Part shown: positions 61,005-64,000 of the stretch, piece by piece
Layout of the letters: each line of letters opens with the position of its first letter
Numbering within the stretch: position 1 is the first letter of the stretch
Source: Bacillus paramycoides
GTDB taxonomy: Bacteria > Bacillota > Bacilli > Bacillales > Bacillaceae_G
Length of the DNA stretch: 64,000 nt
Direction: 5' to 3'
Assembly (NCBI RefSeq): GCF_001884235.1
Contig: NZ_MAOI01000123.1
Location: 264,121-328,120, forward strand
Notes under the pieces: model-generated
What the model saw: only the letters and a program-made list of their open reading frames with translations
Told to the model about the DNA's origin: nothing
Database searches by the model: none
Position numbers and translations under genes: made by a program

Positions 61005-62144
61005 CTATGAGTTACGCGGTGGACGTTTTCCGAAGTATTGGTAGTAATCTGTACGGATAAAGCCGTTAAACAACTTACGCTTCTTCGATGCATCTTTTCC
61101 GTAACACTTCTCAAATGCTTCATAACTTGTTAATAAATACATTGACCACGTATCTAATGGGCGGAATACCTCTCCCATTTCTTTATATAATTTTTCAACA
61201 AGCGCTCTTTCACTTAAACGTTCTCCGTATGGAGGATTCGTTACAACATAGCCATATTCCTCTTTTGTTGTGAAATCTTTTACTTGCATTTGTTTAAATG
61301 ATATAAGATCCCCTAGTCCAACTTCTTCTGCGTTATCTTGGGCAACTCTTATCATACGGTGATCGATATCTGATCCAATAATTTGCAATGGTTGATCATA
61401 ATTTGCTAAATCTTCAGCCTCTTGACGAGCTTCGCGCCAATTTTGTTTACCAACCCAGCCCCATTCATCCGATGCAAAGCCTCGGTTAAATCCTGGTGCG
61501 ATATTTTGTCCTATTAATGCAGCTTCAATTGGAATTGTTCCAGATCCACAGAAAGGATCAACGAAAGGACGATCTGGCTTCCAATTTGTTAATTTAATTA
61601 AAGATGCAGCTAACGTTTCTTTTAAAGGAGCTTCCCCTTGATCCACACGATATCCACGTTTATGAAGCCCAACACCACTCGCATCAATTGTTAATGTCGC
61701 AATATCTTTTAACATTGCGATTTCAATACGAAATAGTGGACCAGTTTCTTCAAACCAAGTTGTGCGTTTGTATGTTGTTTTTAATTTTTCAACAACCGCT
61801 TTTTTAACAATACGTTGGCAATCCGAAACACTAAACAATTCAGATTTTAATGATTTACCGATAACAGGAAATTCTCCATCCTCCGGAATATAATCTCCCC
61901 AGTTTAATGCTTTCGTTTTTTCAAATAACTCATCGAATGTCGTTGCTTTAAATTCACCGACTTTAATTTTCACACGGTCCGCAGTACGTAACCATAAATT
62001 CGTACGACAAATCGCTTTTTCATCCGCTTCAAACGTTACCTTTCCGTTTTCCACTTCACATTCGTAACCAAGATCGCGAACTTCTCGGGCAACTAACGCT
62101 TCAATACCCATTGCCGCTGTTGCAATTAAAGTAACTTTTCCCAT
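61005..62144 (-). CDS. ypsC: THUMP-domain rRNA (guanine-N2) methyltransferase, YpsC/RlmL type
   Basis: A 379-residue class I methyltransferase with an N-terminal THUMP domain (residues about 45-155). FVDPFCGSGTIPIEAALIGQ is the SAM-binding motif region, GSDIDHRMIRVAQDNA the acidic loop, and VVTNPPYGERLSE the catalytic N-P-P-Y. It should methylate guanine N2 in 23S rRNA. ATG at 62144, nine bases after AGAGG, is preferred over the ATG two codons earlier. Confidence 0.91.
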   Translation of the reverse strand: MGKVTLIATAAMGIEALVAREVRDLGYECEVENGKVTFEADEKAICRTNLWLRTADRVKIKVGEFKATTFDELFEKTKALNWGDYIPEDGEFPVIGKSLKSELFSVSDCQRIVKKAVVEKLKTTYKRTTWFEETGPLFRIEIAMLKDIATLTIDASGVGLHKRGYRVDQGEAPLKETLAASLIKLTNWKPDRPFVDPFCGSGTIPIEAALIGQNIAPGFNRGFASDEWGWVGKQNWREARQEAEDLANYDQPLQIIGSDIDHRMIRVAQDNAEEVGLGDLISFKQMQVKDFTTKEEYGYVVTNPPYGERLSERALVEKLYKEMGEVFRPLDTWSMYLLTSYEAFEKCYGKDASKKRKLFNGFIRTDYYQYFGKRPPRNS

Positions 62145-62267
62145 TTGCATTCACCTCTTATGTATAATCAAACAATAATTAATAGCATGTTGTCCTATTA
62201 ATTATTACATATTACGAAGAATCTTCTCATTTACCATTTTAACTCACAATTTATAACTTCATACAAA

Positions 62268-62300
62268 TAAAAAGCCCTCCTCTAACAAAGGAGAGCTGAG
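62268..62300 (-). terminator. Terminator of rnpB
   Basis: AGCTCTCCT / AGGAGGGCT stem, TTGTTAG loop, T5 tail. Confidence 0.88.
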
Positions 62301-62310
62301 TTATTTCATA

Positions 62311-62724
62311 GTTGGTTCATAACGTTCTGTAAGCCATGTTCTGTTCCTTTGTACTGCAAACGGCCCACGCCTCGTACTCCGGTGGCAATCATCTATCTAC
62401 AGGTTACGAAAACCTGTCCTTTCCCATCGTTGATTTCCTTAGGAAAGATTCCCCTACCATTATTTGGGTTTCTCGCTCGTGGGGTTTACCTCGTTCCACT
62501 CCTATCATTTCTTCAAGGACTTCGTCACTGTGGCACTTTAAAGGTAGTCAAACCATATCCGAAAGGACTTAGGTTTTTTCCCTGCCGTTAAACCAGCCTT
62601 ACAGCCAGAATACCCTAGCTTATGAATTGGCTAGGCACGAACACTACAGCCATCTCAGGCCGTGCGAGCATGGACTTTCCTCTACAACGTTGGCGTTGCA
62701 GCGATTACCCAAACGTTATGACAT
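62311..62724 (-). ncRNA. rnpB: RNase P RNA, bacterial type B
   Basis: About 414 nt. Diagnostic blocks in order on the minus strand: TAACGTTTGGGTAATCGCTG, GAGGAAAGTCCATGCTCGCA, GTGTTCGTGCCTAGC, AAAGTGCCACAGTGACGAAG, GAGTGGAACGAGGTAAACCC, CGAGCGAGAAACCCAAAT, GATAGATGATTGCC, GCAGTACAAAGGAACAGAAC, GGCTTACAGAACGTTA. It cleaves tRNA 5' leaders. It lies between gpsB and the ypsC-like gene, as in B. subtilis. The ends are set by comparison and are good to a few bases. Confidence 0.97.
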
Positions 62725-62730
62725 CCATTA

Positions 62731-62759
62731 GTATAGTGGAAACAAAAAGATTTTGCAAT
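62731..62759 (-). promoter_or_regulatory. rnpB promoter
   Basis: TTGCAA and TATACT separated by 17 bp, with the expected start of rnpB about 7 nt downstream. Confidence 0.75.
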
Positions 62760-62803
62760 GTTTTTTTCTATGTAAAATGCTTTAACCTTTTTGTTACCTT
62801 AAA

Positions 62804-63139
62804 TTATTCGTATAACTTGCTTCCAAATACAGCTTTTTCTAAATTAGATAGACGTTTTAAAATATCCGTATTCGTATTGTTATATACCGGTTGTGCAACT
62901 GGTGTTTGTACCGGTTGTTGCGGAACTTGTGTTGCCGCTACTTTCTGTTCTTCTAATTCACGTTTCAAACGAGCATTTTGTTGTTTTAATTGATCAAACT
63001 CCTTATGAAAGGCTTCATAGTCTTTAATAATCATATCAAGAAACTTATCTACTTCTTCTTGCTGATAACCTCTCATACCTGTTTTAAATTCTTTTTCTAA
63101 AATATCTTTCGCCGTTAATTTAATTTTATCCGAAATCAT
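62804..63139 (-). CDS. gpsB: GpsB cell-division regulator
   Basis: A 111-residue DivIVA-like protein: [20 protein letters not shown] with [19 protein letters not shown], the DivIVA N-terminal membrane-binding turn, then a coiled coil (about residues 35-68), a Gln/Pro-rich linker and a C-terminal helix ([16 protein letters not shown]). GpsB shuttles penicillin-binding proteins between side wall and septum. ATG at 63139 is preferred, because an upstream GTG lies within the GAGGTG ribosome-binding site. Confidence 0.95.
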   Translation of the reverse strand: MISDKIKLTAKDILEKEFKTGMRGYQQEEVDKFLDMIIKDYEAFHKEFDQLKQQNARLKRELEEQKVAATQVPQQPVQTPVAQPVYNNTNTDILKRLSNLEKAVFGSKLYE

Positions 63140-63236
63140 TTTCTTCACCTCAAATTTTTGCCAAAACTTTCATTAACTAAATTTTTTCAGAAACAACGCC
63201 TTTTGTCAATCATATATACGAGCACTATATTACATA

Positions 63237-63791
63237 TTACTCTGCATTATTCCATTGTTCCTCTTCTATTATATCTTGTAAATCAGAAAAAAGAATGAAA
63301 TAACTGTGATAATTTTCTATTTCTCCTTTTTTCTTTGCTGCTTCTACAATATATTTCGGGCTCCCAGGCTTTTCTTCATCATATACCGCTAAAAGCGCAT
63401 CGCTTTTTTCAATAAAAAATTGATTCTTTAATTTAAATTGCTCCGGGCTTTCGTACTTCCGTTTCGTAATACTATCAATGTGATCTGCTTGCGAAAGAAT
63501 ATGCTCGTAATATTCACGGTTATCTTCCTTCCAATTTTCTTCTTGCTCTAAAAAAGGGGTAAATACCGCTAATTTCAAATCCGGATACTCTACTTGAATC
63601 TCAAAAACAACTTCAGCAGCCCATAACTCGACTCCTAACTGGCCGCTTATAATAACCCACTCCAAACCTTCTTCTACAAAGGCCGTTAATTTACGATGCA
63701 ACGCCTTTTTTATACATTCTACTCCTGGATGATCATTTTTAAATATTCCAAGCTCAAATGGCTTATATCCTGTTACAGCAACAACTTTCAT
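63237..63791 (-). CDS. ypsA: YpsA (DUF1273, SLOG-superfamily) protein
   Basis: A 184-residue Rossmann-like protein: [56 protein letters not shown] and [25 protein letters not shown]. YpsA belongs to the SLOG nucleotide-binding group and affects cell division in Firmicutes. It lies upstream of gpsB, as in B. subtilis. Confidence 0.92.
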   Translation of the reverse strand: MKVVAVTGYKPFELGIFKNDHPGVECIKKALHRKLTAFVEEGLEWVIISGQLGVELWAAEVVFEIQVEYPDLKLAVFTPFLEQEENWKEDNREYYEHILSQADHIDSITKRKYESPEQFKLKNQFFIEKSDALLAVYDEEKPGSPKYIVEAAKKKGEIENYHSYFILFSDLQDIIEEEQWNNAE

Positions 63792-63808
63792 ACCAACACT
63801 CCAATTAC

Positions 63809-63838
63809 AAAAAAAGAACTAGCATTTTGCTAGTTCTA
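63809..63838 (-). terminator. Terminator of the cotD-like gene
   Basis: AGAACTAGC / GCTAGTTCT stem, AAAAT loop, T7 tail. Confidence 0.88.
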
Positions 63839-63847
63839 ACATATCAT

Positions 63848-64000
63848 TTACTTTTTAAACATTCCACCAACATTTGGTCCCATATTTGGTCCAAATGGAG
63901 ATACATTCGGTCCTGGTCCAAATGGAGATATTTGATGCCCGTGGTGATGATGGTGATGATGGCCATGACCACATGGTCCACATCCGCCGCCATATCCACC
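63848..64000 (-). CDS. cotD: CotD-like spore coat protein, C-terminal part
   Basis: The last 50 codons of a gene that continues beyond the right edge: GGYGGGCGPCGHG, seven His in a row, then repeated SPFGP and a GPNVGGMFKK end. The Gly/Cys/His-rich composition and place next to ypsA fit CotD, an inner spore coat protein. The N-terminus is outside the window, so the name is tentative. Confidence 0.72.
   Translation of the reverse strand, partial: GGYGGGCGPCGHGHHHHHHHGHQISPFGPGPNVSPFGPNMGPNVGGMFKK

Noticed and set aside
62336-62993. ORFs on the plus strand over rnpB and gpsB
   Set aside because: The region is the RNase P RNA gene and the 3' part of gpsB; the frames are accidental.

Overview
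The window is a chromosomal segment of a low-GC, spore-forming Firmicute, almost certainly a member of the Bacillus cereus group. The reasons are consistent AGGAGG ribosome-binding sites, sporulation genes (a Spo0E-like phosphatase, YjcZ-like peptide, CotD-like coat protein, GerN-type antiporter), B. subtilis-like synteny at the right end (ypwA-ypvA-ypsC-rnpB-gpsB-ypsA-cotD order), and a nine-gene exopolysaccharide locus whose content matches what I recall as the B. cereus eps2 locus. No rRNA or tRNA genes were seen.

Layout. 1-2.5 kb: chemotaxis and motility genes (cheA 5' end, cheY, motB, motA) on the minus strand. 2.5-14.5 kb: HD nucleotidase, a short Hfq paralog, Spo0E-like peptide, two MFS exporters with an ArsR-like regulator, nitroreductase, MerR regulator with its MATE pump, and GerN. 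14.5-27.8 kb: metabolic and membrane genes (class III aminotransferase, acetate-type symporter plus DUF485, LysE exporter, cold-shock protein, two RNase H-like proteins, QueT under a preQ1 riboswitch). 28-37.5 kb: exopolysaccharide operon (acyltransferase, chain-length modulator, degenerate CpsD-like ATPase, sugar-phosphate transferase, flippase, polymerase, two glycosyltransferases, pectate-lyase-fold protein). 37.8-43.6 kb: FbpB-like peptide, 5'-3' exonuclease, an M-box riboswitch followed by a Pro-containing upstream ORF and a truncated Mg2+ ATPase, a DUF350/GspS-like/lipoprotein operon, and a tandem pair of structured RNAs resembling 6S RNA.

43.6-50.9 kb: rhodanese, YpbS, GNAT, the double dynamin DynA, and a Fur-box-controlled 28-residue membrane peptide. 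51.0-53.4 kb: an inserted island bounded by a 54-bp exact direct repeat copied from the 3' end of pbuX. It carries a WXG100-type secreted toxin with a PD-(D/E)xK-like C-terminus, an Imm70-like immunity protein and a tyrosine-integrase remnant. 53.4-64 kb: guanine-riboswitch-controlled xpt-pbuX, map, M32 peptidase, DinG-like helicase, rRNA methyltransferase, RNase P RNA, gpsB, ypsA and the 3' part of a cotD-like gene.

The items most worth a second look are the toxin island and how it split a shared terminator, the tandem 6S-like RNA transcript, the M-box/uORF/truncated-ATPase leader, the Fur-regulated micropeptide, and the degenerate P-loop protein in the polysaccharide operon. All family names come from reading the sequence and from memory; no database search was run.
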